In this document: positions 15,034 through 23,634 of the stretch, piece after piece | Position numbering within the stretch: position 1 is the first letter of the stretch | How the letters are laid out: each line of letters begins with the position of its first letter | NCBI GenBank assembly: GCA_045577635.1 | Contig: JAZNIS010000035.1 | Span: forward strand, 1-28,620 | Source of the DNA: UBA6345 sp045577635 | Lineage (GTDB): Bacteria > Bacillota > Clostridia > Christensenellales > UBA1242 | Direction of reading: 5' to 3' | DNA: 28,620 nucleotides | Program-made: the position numbers and the translations under genes | Notes under the pieces: generated by a model | What the model saw: only the letters and a program-made list of their open reading frames with translations | Told to the model about the DNA's origin: nothing | Database searches by the model: none

Positions 15034-16782
15034 TTATCTTATTTTAATATGAACTTCTCTCAATTGTTTTTCTGTAACAAATCCAGGAGCACCCATCATA
15101 AGGTCTTGTGCCTTTTTGTTCATAGGGAATGCAATAATTTCTCTAATTGAAGGTTCATCTAACAATAACATAATCATACGGTCAACACCAGGAGCAATAC
15201 CAGCATGTGGAGGTGCACCAAATTTAAATGCACTATATAAAGCTGCAAATTTTGTTTTTAAATCTTCTTCGGTGTATCCAGCAATTTCAAATGCTTTTTT
15301 CATAATTTCAGGGTCATGGTTTCTAACAGCACCACTACTTAATTCAACACCGTTTAAAACAATGTCGTATTGATATGCTAAAACTTCTAGTGGGTCTTTT
15401 GTAGTTAATGCTTCTAGGCCACCTTGTGGCATACTAAATGGGTTGTGACTGAAATCAATTTTTCCGGTTTCAGGGTCTCTTTCAAACATAGGAAAATCAA
15501 CAATCCAGCAAAATTTATAAACATCTTTTTCAATTAAATCAAGCTTTGTTGCAATTTCAGTGCGAAGTGCACCAATAATTTTGTGGCAAACATCATAAGG
15601 ATCGGCAATAATGAAAATGCTATCTCCTGGTTTTGCATCACAAGCAACAAGCATAGCTTTCTTTTCTTCTTCGGTCATAAATTTTAAAATAGGACCAACC
15701 ATTTCAAGTCCTTCTTGAACTTTTACCCAAGCTAAACCTTTTGCTCCTTGTTGCATAGCAAAATCGGTTAATTCATCATAAAATCTTCTGCCTTGACCTT
15801 CGCAACAAACAGAAATAGCTTTAACTGTTTTATCTTTAAAAGCTGCAAAAGTTGTGTTTGCAAAAACTTGTGTTAAATCTTTAAGTTTTAATGGGTTTCT
15901 TAAATCAGGTTTGTCAGAACCGTAGGTTTCAATTGCAGTTTTATATGGTATTCTTTCAAAAGGAACTTTGTCAATTTTGTATTTACCAAATTTTTCAAAA
16001 ATTTGTGGTAAAACATATTCCATAACTTTAAACACATCTTCTTGTGTTGCAAAACTCATTTCCATATCTAATTGATAAAATTCGCCAGGTGAACGGTCGG
16101 CTCTTGCATCTTCATCTCTAAAACAAGGTGCAATTTGGAAGTATTTATCAAAACCAGAAACCATTAACAGTTGTTTAAATTGTTGTGGTGCTTGTGGTAA
16201 AGCATAAAATTGACCATGATGTAATCTGCTAGGAACAATAAAATCTCTTGCGCCTTCTGGTGAAGAAACTGTTAAAATAGGTGTTTGAACTTCGGTAAAA
16301 TCTAAATCAATCATAGCAGTTCTTAATGCTTGAATAACTTTGCTTCTAAACACAATGTTCTTTTTAACATCTGGGTTTCTTAAATCCAAAAATCTATATT
16401 TTAATCTTAAATCTTCCGAAACGGTTCTGCTTTCATCAATTTCAAAAGGTGGGGTAGTAATACATGCACTAATTAAACTTAATTCAGTTACTTCAACTTC
16501 AATGTAACCTGTTTTTAATTTGCTGTTTACTGTGTCGGCACTTCTTTCAATAACTGTTCCTTTTGCAGTAATAACTGATTCCTTTGAAAGTTTAAAATCT
16601 GGTTCAACATGTAAAACCAATTGTGTAATTCCATAGTGGTCTCTTAAATCAACAAAAGTAATTCCACCATGGTCTCTTATTGTTGAAATCCAACCCGAAA
16701 GTTGAACTTGTTTGCCAATATCTTCTTTTGTTAATTCTCCACAAGTGTGTGTACGATATTGTTCGTGTAGTTTAATATCCAT
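15034..16782 (-). CDS. aspS: Aspartyl-tRNA synthetase, probably non-discriminating
   Basis: Class IIb synthetase attaching Asp to tRNA-Asp and, if non-discriminating, to tRNA-Asn for later amidation by GatCAB. 582 residues, bacterial type. N-terminal OB anticodon domain (1-110), motif 2 FRDEDARADRSPGEFYQLDM near 218-237, bacterial GAD insertion around 300-410, motif 3 PPHAGIAPGVDRMIML at 524-539. The anticodon-domain loop reads RDHG with His38, where the discriminating E. coli enzyme has Leu30 and the non-discriminating P. aeruginosa enzyme has His. The second known position (Lys in E. coli) is not Lys here. These point to relaxed tRNA specificity but do not prove it. AGGAGA precedes the ATG; expression is governed by the attenuator leader upstream. 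Confidence 0.96.
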   Translation of the reverse strand: MDIKLHEQYRTHTCGELTKEDIGKQVQLSGWISTIRDHGGITFVDLRDHYGITQLVLHVEPDFKLSKESVITAKGTVIERSADTVNSKLKTGYIEVEVTELSLISACITTPPFEIDESRTVSEDLRLKYRFLDLRNPDVKKNIVFRSKVIQALRTAMIDLDFTEVQTPILTVSSPEGARDFIVPSRLHHGQFYALPQAPQQFKQLLMVSGFDKYFQIAPCFRDEDARADRSPGEFYQLDMEMSFATQEDVFKVMEYVLPQIFEKFGKYKIDKVPFERIPYKTAIETYGSDKPDLRNPLKLKDLTQVFANTTFAAFKDKTVKAISVCCEGQGRRFYDELTDFAMQQGAKGLAWVKVQEGLEMVGPILKFMTEEEKKAMLVACDAKPGDSIFIIADPYDVCHKIIGALRTEIATKLDLIEKDVYKFCWIVDFPMFERDPETGKIDFSHNPFSMPQGGLEALTTKDPLEVLAYQYDIVLNGVELSSGAVRNHDPEIMKKAFEIAGYTEEDLKTKFAALYSAFKFGAPPHAGIAPGVDRMIMLLLDEPSIREIIAFPMNKKAQDLMMGAPGFVTEKQLREVHIKIR

Positions 16783-16827
16783 TTTTATTATCTCCTAAAA
16801 TTATCCGTAAAATTAAAAAATTGTTTA

Positions 16828-16984
16828 AAAAAACAGCACTTGGGTTTTCCCAAGTGCTGTTAGCATTTTTAAGTGTAAGAAAAGAAAACCCAATTTTTAT
16901 TGTGTTACATTAAAGTTATTATTATTGTTATTGTTAACTAAAATAACTTTTACCACTTAGGTTTCCGTCCTTTTTTTATTTTAC
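16828..16984 (-). promoter_or_regulatory. aspS transcription attenuator leader
   Basis: Between the promoter and aspS the minus-strand RNA holds a strong terminator: a 13-bp stem AACAGCACTTGGG / CCCAAGTGCTGTT (16850-16862 with 16833-16845) and a T-run, 46 bases before the aspS ATG. Upstream, CCUAAGUG (16955-16962) can pair with CACUUGGG (16850-16857) of the terminator's first arm, forming an antiterminator. The same region as AAGUGGUAA (16951-16959) can instead pair with UUACACUU (16872-16879), leaving the terminator free. GGAAACC (16961-16967) pairs with GGUUUUC (16885-16891), so the second state would be an H-type pseudoknot. A hairpin AAAGUUAUU / AAUAACUUU (16943-16951 with 16913-16921) lies between. 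No T-box sequence (UGGnACC) is present, unlike tyrS. It holds an Asn-rich open frame. Confidence 0.7.
16898..16957 (-). CDS. Candidate Asn-rich leader peptide of aspS
   Basis: A 19-codon frame from GTG (16955-16957) to TAA (16898-16900), reading MVKVILVNNNNNNNFNVTQ. Codons 8-14 (16916-16936) are seven consecutive Asn codons using both AAC and AAT, and an eighth Asn follows. AAAGGA lies 11 bases upstream and GGA seven bases upstream, so the ribosome-binding site is only moderate. The frame is closed just upstream by TAA, so GTG is the only usual start. It sits inside the attenuator leader, the classic place for a sensing leader peptide. A chance AAY run in AT-rich DNA remains possible. Confidence 0.45.
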
Positions 16985-16990
16985 GATATT

Positions 16991-17019
16991 ATGCTACCAC
17001 TTTTAAATTTGGTTGTCAA
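16991..17019 (-). promoter_or_regulatory. Promoter of the aspS leader
   Basis: Minus strand: consensus TTGACA (17014-17019), 17-base spacer, TAGCAT (16991-16996). The same TAG-type -10 (TAGTAT) is used at the tyrS T-box promoter. Confidence 0.75.
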
Positions 17020-17079
17020 CACCTAAATTAAAATTTGTGTTTTTATGGTAATTTTATAACTTTAATATATTTTATGTAA

Positions 17080-17811
17080 TTATTCTTCGGTAAATGCATC
17101 AACAAAGGCATTTCTAAAATCAACAGTGCTGTTAATTTTGTTAGAAATTGCATCTAATCGGTTTTGTGTTCCTGCAACTACCAAATAGTCATTTTCTTCA
17201 ATTACAGTGTCTGCTTCTGGTTCAATAACTTCATCATTTCTTTTAATCATTAAAACCGAAACTTTGAATTTTCTTTGGAATTTTATTTCGTCAATTGTTT
17301 TTCCAGCCCAATTTTCTTGGCATTTAAGTTCAACAATTTTAAATTGACTCGTTAAAGTTGCCGCTTCGTTAACAGTTGGGTTATCTAGGGCAGTGGCAAG
17401 TTTTTTACTTAAAAAAACTTCTGGGAAAACAACCAAATCAGCTCCAATTTTTTCAAGCACTTTTTTGTGTTGTTCATTTTGAGCTTTTGCAATAATATAT
17501 GGTATTTTTAAATCTTTACAAATTAAGGTTGTTAAAACACTTGCTTCAATGTCGTTTCCAATGCAAATAACAGCACAGTCAAAATTTTGTGCTCCTAACG
17601 AATGTAAAACAGTTGGTTTTGCAGCATCTGCAACAACTGCACTTGTAACACTGCTTGCAACAGAGTGCACAAGTTGTTGGTCGGTATCAATTGCTAACAC
17701 TTGATGTCCTAAATTTGCTAGATTAAGTGCTAAACTTTTTCCAAAGCTACCTAAACCTATAATAACAAAATCTTCTAATCTTTCTGGTAATTGTGTATCA
17801 AATTCTTGCAT
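17080..17811 (-). CDS. ktrA: KtrA/TrkA potassium channel regulatory subunit (RCK)
   Basis: Cytoplasmic RCK subunit gating the KtrB potassium pore in response to nucleotides; in Firmicutes the C-terminal domain may bind c-di-AMP. 243 residues with one RCK_N Rossmann domain (FVIIGLGSFGKSLALNLANL near 15-34, acidic residue of AIDTD near 41) and one RCK_C domain from about 155 (KIVELKCQENWAGKTIDEI...NDYLVVAGT). The single-RCK size fits KtrA rather than the double-length proteobacterial TrkA. AGGAG precedes the ATG, 23 bases after ktrB. No clear terminator follows, so transcripts probably run into the aspS attenuator. Confidence 0.93.
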   Translation of the reverse strand: MQEFDTQLPERLEDFVIIGLGSFGKSLALNLANLGHQVLAIDTDQQLVHSVASSVTSAVVADAAKPTVLHSLGAQNFDCAVICIGNDIEASVLTTLICKDLKIPYIIAKAQNEQHKKVLEKIGADLVVFPEVFLSKKLATALDNPTVNEAATLTSQFKIVELKCQENWAGKTIDEIKFQRKFKVSVLMIKRNDEVIEPEADTVIEENDYLVVAGTQNRLDAISNKINSTVDFRNAFVDAFTEE

Positions 17812-17834
17812 ATATTTTCTCCTAATATAAATTA

Positions 17835-19214
17835 TTAACCAACAATTAATTTACTGTCGGCATATTCTATTTCTCCAATAAGTGTAGGTTGTGTTTTAAA
17901 TAGCAGTGGCACTGTTAACATTCCAACCCTGCCAACAAACATTAAAACAATTAAAATTAATTTTGAAGGTATTGTTAAAAATGGTGTAATTCCAAAACTT
18001 AAACCAGCAGTTGAAATTCCTGAAATACATTCAAATAAAATTGCTGAAAATGTAAGCTGTCCTGCTTCAAATATAACAATTAAAAAACTTGAAACAGCAA
18101 TAAGTGAAATTGCAGCTAAAAGTAATTTAACACTTTTGTTAATTAGTTTGCCACTAATGTTTTTGTGTCTAAAATTTACACTGCCATCGCTTAACACAGG
18201 TTTAAATAACATAACAATTAAAACAAATAAAGTTGTTGTTTTAATACCACCTGCAACACTCATAGGTGAGCCACCAATAATCATTAAAAAGTCGGTTAGT
18301 GCAGCACTTGCAGTTGTTAAAAATGCTTGGTCTATTGTGGCAAATCCCGCTGTTCTAGGTGTTATTGCTTGAAAGAAACAGTTTAATATTTTATTAAATG
18401 TGCTCATATTTCCTATTGTGTTAGGATTGTTCCATTCAAAAATAGCAAAAAATAATGCTCCACCCAAAATTAAAACACTTGTAACAGTTAACACAACTTT
18501 TGTTTGAAATGCTAGTTTTTGACCTTTTCTTTTAAAATTAAAAACATCAAATAAAACAACAAAACCAATTCCACCCGTAACAATTAACAACATAACAGGT
18601 ATTAAAACAAATGGGTTGTTGTTAAAGAAAACTAAATTTGAATATTCAGGTGTTAATGTTCCTAACGGGTCAAATCCGGCATTACAGAAAGCCGAAATTG
18701 ATAAGAACAAAGCTTTAAAGCAGCCAAGCCAAAAGTTTTCGGTAAAAATAATCATGCTAGGTGCTAAAGCTAAAAAACCAACAAATTCAACGGCAAAAAC
18801 GGTTATTAAAATTTTCTTAACCATTTTTACAACACCTTGTGTGTTTTCTTTGTTTAAGCTTTCTTGCAAAGTTATTCGGGTTGCATAGTCAATTTTTTTA
18901 CCTAGCAACATAAAAATTAAGCAGGTTAAACTAACAAAACCTAAACCACCTATTTGAATAAGTAGCATTACAATTGTTTGTCCAAACAAACTGAAATGTT
19001 TTGCAACATCAATAACTGTTAAACCTGTTACACAAACTGCACTAGTGCTTGTGAACAAAGCATCTACAAAACTATACCACTGTCTGTTAATGTGTGAAAT
19101 TGGTAAGCAAAGTAAAAATGCACCTATTAAAATAATTCCTATAAAACCCAAAACAATAGTTTTTGCTGGGGTAAGTTTAAAAACTTTATTTTTAAAAAAT
19201 TCTTTTGTTTTCAT
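17835..19214 (-). CDS. ktrB: KtrB/TrkH-family potassium transporter subunit
   Basis: Integral membrane pore for potassium (or sodium-coupled potassium) uptake. 459 residues with about ten hydrophobic segments in the four M1-P-M2 repeats of the family. Filter loops: TSTSAVCVTGL near 55, SISAFCNAGFDPLG near 170, ITPRTAGFATI near 290, GISTAGLSFGI near 402, each with the conserved glycine. Directly upstream of ktrA, so the pair forms a complete Ktr system. No Shine-Dalgarno is seen before ATG 19214 and no better start exists; an imperfect TTGTTT-N16-TATGTT promoter would give a very short leader. The inverted repeat GTTTGT-TTTCT-ACAAAC (about 19236-19252) lies just upstream. Confidence 0.94.
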   Translation of the reverse strand: MKTKEFFKNKVFKLTPAKTIVLGFIGIILIGAFLLCLPISHINRQWYSFVDALFTSTSAVCVTGLTVIDVAKHFSLFGQTIVMLLIQIGGLGFVSLTCLIFMLLGKKIDYATRITLQESLNKENTQGVVKMVKKILITVFAVEFVGFLALAPSMIIFTENFWLGCFKALFLSISAFCNAGFDPLGTLTPEYSNLVFFNNNPFVLIPVMLLIVTGGIGFVVLFDVFNFKRKGQKLAFQTKVVLTVTSVLILGGALFFAIFEWNNPNTIGNMSTFNKILNCFFQAITPRTAGFATIDQAFLTTASAALTDFLMIIGGSPMSVAGGIKTTTLFVLIVMLFKPVLSDGSVNFRHKNISGKLINKSVKLLLAAISLIAVSSFLIVIFEAGQLTFSAILFECISGISTAGLSFGITPFLTIPSKLILIVLMFVGRVGMLTVPLLFKTQPTLIGEIEYADSKLIVG

Positions 19215-19325
19215 ATTTAGTAGTTTAACATATTAGTTTGTTTTCTACAAACAAATAAAGTTTAACAAATTTATAATTATTAACTAAAAATACAGTATAT
19301 ATTAATTAACATTATTGTTTTGTTT

Positions 19326-19354
19326 TTGCTTAATTTGTTTTAAAGTGTTACAAT
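19326..19354 (+). promoter_or_regulatory. Promoter of the malQ-gpmI operon
   Basis: TTGCTT (19326-19331), 17-base spacer, TACAAT (19349-19354); nine bases before the malQ ATG, the same spacing and the same ATTGTTATG context as the GNAT gene. Confidence 0.75.
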
Positions 19355-19363
19355 AAAATTGTT

Positions 19364-20818
19364 ATGAAAAAGTTAGGAATTTTATGTCATGTAACAAGCT
19401 TAATAAATAGATACGGACTGGGTGATTTTGGTACTTCTAGCTATGATTTTATTAATTTTTTACATGAAAACAACTTAAATTGTTGGCAAATTTTGCCATT
19501 AAACAATGCAAATAGTTACAACTGTCCTTATGGAACTTTATCTAGTGAAACATTTGATGAAATGTTTGTTGATTTAGATGATTTAATTGCCAAAGGTTTG
19601 CTAACCGAAGCCGAAGTTAAGCCACTTGTTAAAAAGGTTAAAACCAGAAAAGTGGATTATAACTTTATTAGGCCAGAAAAATTAAGATTATTTACATTAG
19701 CTTTTTCTAGATTAAATAAGTTAGAAATGCAAAGGTTAGATTCTTTCGCACAAAAAAATCAGATTGTGTTTAATTATGCTTACTATAAAACCTGGTTTGA
19801 AGTGGTTAGATTGCATTCTTGGAGAGATATTAATAAATCATATTGGAATGTAAACAACAATTGCAGTAAAAAATTTATTGAACAAAATAAAACAGTATTT
19901 TTAAAATATGTGTTCTTTCAAAAAATTTTGTTTGAACAATGGATAAAAGTTAAAAAATATGCCAACAGTAAAGGAATAAAAATTATTGGCGATATTCCTA
20001 TTTATAACGATAAAGATTCGGTTGATGTGTTTTTAAATTATAAAAACTATTTGTTAACTGAAAAATATTTACCTGTTGCCACTGGTGGCACTCCACCCGA
20101 TGGCTTTAATGAAAATGGCCAAGATTGGGGAACTTGTGTTTGGAATTGGGATTATTTAGAAAAAACAAAATACGAATATTTAATTAACCGAATAGTAAAT
20201 CAAAATAAAAAATTTGATTGTTTAAGATTGGACCATTTTCCGGGCTTAATTGAATATTTTGCAAACTCAAAAGTTAAAGGGGTTAAAACAGGTTTTTATA
20301 AGGGTGGTGGATTTAAATTCTTTTATGAGTTAAGTAAACATTTAAACACAAAGTGTTTGGTTGTTGAAGATTTGTTTGCTATGACAAAGGATTGTTTAGA
20401 TATTAAAAAACAGTTTGGAATAAGGGGTATGAATGTTATTCAGTTTGCTTTTGATACCGATAACAGAAATCCTCACTTACCACAAAATGTTTTAAAAAAC
20501 ACAATTTATTATATGGGCACACATGACAATAATACATTTATGGGATTTTTAAATAGGTTAAATCGTGCCCAACTTAAAACTATTGACGATTATTTAGGAA
20601 CAAAATCTTTAACAAAACAACAACTACAAATTAATGTAATAAATAGCATGCTTGCTAGTAAAAGTGATATAATTATTTTACAGGCACAAGATTTTATGTT
20701 TGAAGGGGAAGATTTTAGAATGAATATTCCGGGTGTGGCTGCAAATTGTTGGGAATATAGATTGCCTAACAATTATAAATTTAAAATAAAACAAACTTTA
20801 CAAAAAATTAGGAGATAA
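19364..20818 (+). CDS. malQ: 4-alpha-glucanotransferase (amylomaltase, GH77)
   Basis: Transfers alpha-1,4-glucan segments between maltooligosaccharides, feeding glycogen or maltodextrin breakdown into glycolysis. 484 residues, normal for GH77. Seen: N-terminal ILCHVTSLINRYGLGDFG, GTPPDGFNENGQDWG near 243-257, nucleophile region CLRLDHF near 287, acid/base VVEDLFAMT near 328 and GTHDNNT near 384. The conserved N-terminus fixes the start at 19364, where no Shine-Dalgarno is present and the -10 box ends nine bases upstream, suggesting a leaderless mRNA. The stop is one base before the gpmI ATG, so the two are translationally linked; together they connect glucan use to lower glycolysis. Confidence 0.95.
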   Translation: MKKLGILCHVTSLINRYGLGDFGTSSYDFINFLHENNLNCWQILPLNNANSYNCPYGTLSSETFDEMFVDLDDLIAKGLLTEAEVKPLVKKVKTRKVDYNFIRPEKLRLFTLAFSRLNKLEMQRLDSFAQKNQIVFNYAYYKTWFEVVRLHSWRDINKSYWNVNNNCSKKFIEQNKTVFLKYVFFQKILFEQWIKVKKYANSKGIKIIGDIPIYNDKDSVDVFLNYKNYLLTEKYLPVATGGTPPDGFNENGQDWGTCVWNWDYLEKTKYEYLINRIVNQNKKFDCLRLDHFPGLIEYFANSKVKGVKTGFYKGGGFKFFYELSKHLNTKCLVVEDLFAMTKDCLDIKKQFGIRGMNVIQFAFDTDNRNPHLPQNVLKNTIYYMGTHDNNTFMGFLNRLNRAQLKTIDDYLGTKSLTKQQLQINVINSMLASKSDIIILQAQDFMFEGEDFRMNIPGVAANCWEYRLPNNYKFKIKQTLQKIRR

Positions 20819-20819
20819 T

Positions 20820-22316
20820 ATGGTTACATTACTTATTTTAGATGGATTTGGTTTAAATTCAGGAGTTAAAGGAAATGCTGTAAAAATTCAAGGAACTCCA
20901 AACTTAAAAAGTTTAGGAAATTTCCCTTACACAACCTTAAAAGCTAGTGGTGAAGCTGTTGGTTTAAACGAAGGACAAATGGGAAACAGCGAAGTTGGAC
21001 ACTTAAATTTAGGTGCGGGAAGGGTTGTTTATCAAGATTTACCAAGAATTAATAATGATATTAAAAATGGTGAATTTTTCAATAATAAAAACCTATTAAA
21101 AGTTATTAAACATGTTAAAGAAAATAAATCAAGTTTACATTTAATGGGTTTACTTTCTGATGGTGGTGTTCACTCTCACATTAATCATTTAAAAGCTTTA
21201 ATTGATTTAGCAGAAAAAAATGAAATTAAAAAGGTTTATATTCATGCTATTTTAGATGGTAGAGACACATTAAGAGATAGTGCAATTTCTTATGTTAAAC
21301 AAATTGAAGAATATGCAGGTGATAGGGCAAAAATTGTTTCTCTTTGTGGTAGAGTTTACACAATGGATAGAGAAAAAAGATGGGATCGTGTTAAAAAAGC
21401 TTACGATATGTTAGTTTCTGGCAAAACCGAATTTAATTATGAATCAGCACAAGAAGCACTTCGTAAAAGTTATGAAAATGGTGTTTACGATGAGTTTGTT
21501 GAACCTACAATTATTGGTGAAGCAAAAAAATTAAGAAAAAATGATGGATTTATTTTCTTTAACTATCGCACCGATAGAGCAAGGGAAATTACCGAGGCAT
21601 TAACACAAAGACCTTTTGATAATTTTAAAGTTAAAGATATTGAAAACTTCTGTTTTTGTTCAATGACAGAATATTCTGCTGATTTTAAAGGATTAATAGT
21701 TGCATATCCACCAGAAAAAATTAAAAACAATTTATCATATATCATTTCAAAACAAGGTTTCCAACAATTCCATGTAACCGAAACAACAAAATATGCTCAT
21801 GTAACTTTCTTCTTTAATGGTGGAATTGAAGAACCAAATATGGGTGAAGATAGAAAATTAATTGATTCAATTAATGTTCAAGATTATTCTGAATATCCTG
21901 AAATGAGAGCGAAAGAAATTACTGCCGAAGCAATTAAAGCAATTAATAGTGGCGAATATGAATTTGTTTTAATTAATCTTTCTAATCCAGATATGATTGG
22001 TCACACAGGAAACTTAAATGCAGCAGTTAAAGCAATTGAAATTTGCGATAAATGTGCTTACGAAATTGCTATGGCAACATTAAGAAAGGGTGGCGATTGC
22101 ATTATTACAGCCGACCATGGTAATGCCGAAGAAATGGTTGATGCTAGTGGAAATGTTTTAACAAGCCACACATTAAACCAAGTGCCTTTATGGTTGGTAA
22201 GTGAAAAACATAAAGCAGTTAAATTAACCGATGGTGCACTTTGTAATGTTGCTCCAACAGTGTTAAAACTTTTGGAAATTGAAATTCCTGATTTTATGGA
22301 AAAACCATTATTTTAA
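20820..22316 (+). CDS. gpmI: Phosphoglycerate mutase, cofactor-independent (iPGM)
   Basis: Interconverts 3- and 2-phosphoglycerate in glycolysis using two Mn ions and a phosphoserine intermediate. 498 residues, slightly shorter than the usual 505-515. Metal and catalytic motifs are intact: LILDGFG (Asp8), GNSEVGHLNLGAGR with the nucleophile Ser57, HSHINHL near 118, DGRDT near 148, NYRTDRAREI near 254, TADHGNAEEM near 432 and SHTLNQVP near 450. AGGAG inside the malQ end serves as its ribosome-binding site, spacing about six bases. Second gene of the malQ operon. Confidence 0.97.
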   Translation: MVTLLILDGFGLNSGVKGNAVKIQGTPNLKSLGNFPYTTLKASGEAVGLNEGQMGNSEVGHLNLGAGRVVYQDLPRINNDIKNGEFFNNKNLLKVIKHVKENKSSLHLMGLLSDGGVHSHINHLKALIDLAEKNEIKKVYIHAILDGRDTLRDSAISYVKQIEEYAGDRAKIVSLCGRVYTMDREKRWDRVKKAYDMLVSGKTEFNYESAQEALRKSYENGVYDEFVEPTIIGEAKKLRKNDGFIFFNYRTDRAREITEALTQRPFDNFKVKDIENFCFCSMTEYSADFKGLIVAYPPEKIKNNLSYIISKQGFQQFHVTETTKYAHVTFFFNGGIEEPNMGEDRKLIDSINVQDYSEYPEMRAKEITAEAIKAINSGEYEFVLINLSNPDMIGHTGNLNAAVKAIEICDKCAYEIAMATLRKGGDCIITADHGNAEEMVDASGNVLTSHTLNQVPLWLVSEKHKAVKLTDGALCNVAPTVLKLLEIEIPDFMEKPLF

Positions 22317-22332
22317 ACTTAAAATGTGTAAC

Positions 22333-22362
22333 AAAAAAGACCTATAATTAGGTCTTTTTTTA
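22333..22362. terminator. Bidirectional terminator between gpmI and tyrS
   Basis: A 12-bp stem AAAAAAGACCTA / TAGGTCTTTTTT (22333-22344 with 22349-22360), loop TAAT, symmetrical A- and T-runs. Confidence 0.9.
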
Positions 22363-22384
22363 TGTTTTTAAATTAAAAATGTTT

Positions 22385-23632
22385 TTAGTTTAAAACAAGT
22401 TTCATAAAGTTCTTTTTACCCTTTTTAATAATGCAAACACCATCGGTAAAATCGTTTACAGTAATTTGGTAATTAAAATCTTTTTGAACTTCGCCGTTTA
22501 CTAAAACTCCACCTTGTTCACACATTCTTCTGCCTTCGCTTTTTGATTGAACAAGTTTTGTTACAGATAAAACATCAACAAGTGAAATTGGTAGTTGTTC
22601 GTTTGTAAATTCGTGTGTTGGGGCATTGTCTAAATTGCCTTGTCCACTAAACAATGCTTTACTTGCTTCTTCTGCAATTTTAGCATCTTCTTCGCCTCTA
22701 ACAAACTTTGTAATTTCATAACTTAAAACTTTTTTAGCATTAACAATATCATCGCTAATTAATTTTCTAACTTCGTCCATAGGAACATCAGTAAATAATG
22801 CAAACATCATTTCAACACAAGCATCTGGTGTTTGGTAAACTCCTTGGTAAAAATCGTAAGCTGAAATTTTATCTCTATCAATCCAAATAGCACCTTTTTC
22901 GGTTTTACCCATTTTCTTTCCTTCCGGAGTTAAAAGTAGTGGGTTGGTAGCACCTATTAATTGAATATCGGTGTTATTAGCAAAATTTAATTTTCTTTGT
23001 AGTTCAACACCTGCAACAATGTTTCCCCATTGGTCGCCACCACCATATTGTAGGGTACAGCCATATTCACGGTTTAAATGAATAAAGTCATAAGCTTGCA
23101 TTAGCATATAGCCCATTTCAAAAAAGGTTAAACCACCTTCTTCTAAACGGTTTGCATAAATTTCGTTTGAAAGCATTTTGTTAACATTAAAATGAACACC
23201 AACTTCTCTCATGAAATCAATGTAGTCATATCCTTTAAACCAATCGGCATTGTTAACAATAATTGCTGGATTTTCACCATCAAAATCAAGAAAAACTTTT
23301 AATGTGTTTTTAATTTTTTCAATGTTTGAAGCAATTTCTTCTTTTGTTAACATTTTTCTAAGTTCGGTTTTTCCACTAGGGTCGCCAACACAAGCAGTAG
23401 CACCACCCATTAGTAGTAAAACTTTGTGTCCAGCTTGTTGAAATCTACGAAGAATGCAGTAAGGAACACAGTGTCCAATGTGTAAACTATCAGCTGTTGG
23501 GTCGGTTCCTTCATAAAGTGTGATAGGTGTTCCACTTGAAAGCATTTCCATTAATTTTTCTTCATCGGTGCATTGGTATAACAAACCCCTGTCTTTTAAT
23601 GTTTTAAATAAATTTGTATCAACTTTTGTCAT
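22385..23632 (-). CDS. tyrS: Tyrosyl-tRNA synthetase
   Basis: Class I synthetase charging tRNA-Tyr. 415 residues. HIGH motif at 51-54 (TADSLHIGH), substrate-site residues in YGGGDQWGNIVAG near 197-209, KMSKS-equivalent KMGKT near 236, and a C-terminal S4-like RNA-binding domain (about 350-415: SVTKLVQSKSEGRRMCEQGG). AAGGAG lies seven bases before the ATG, overlapping the end of the upstream pyrophosphohydrolase gene (two bases between stop and start), so the two form one operon. Controlled by the tyrosine T-box upstream. Confidence 0.97.
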   Translation of the reverse strand: MTKVDTNLFKTLKDRGLLYQCTDEEKLMEMLSSGTPITLYEGTDPTADSLHIGHCVPYCILRRFQQAGHKVLLLMGGATACVGDPSGKTELRKMLTKEEIASNIEKIKNTLKVFLDFDGENPAIIVNNADWFKGYDYIDFMREVGVHFNVNKMLSNEIYANRLEEGGLTFFEMGYMLMQAYDFIHLNREYGCTLQYGGGDQWGNIVAGVELQRKLNFANNTDIQLIGATNPLLLTPEGKKMGKTEKGAIWIDRDKISAYDFYQGVYQTPDACVEMMFALFTDVPMDEVRKLISDDIVNAKKVLSYEITKFVRGEEDAKIAEEASKALFSGQGNLDNAPTHEFTNEQLPISLVDVLSVTKLVQSKSEGRRMCEQGGVLVNGEVQKDFNYQITVNDFTDGVCIIKKGKKNFMKLVLN

Positions 23633-23634
23633 AA

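Noticed and set aside
16828..17019. T-box, 6S RNA or other known RNA in the aspS leader
   Set aside because: No UGGnACC T-box or specifier stem is present, and the fold is not the rod with central bulge of 6S RNA.
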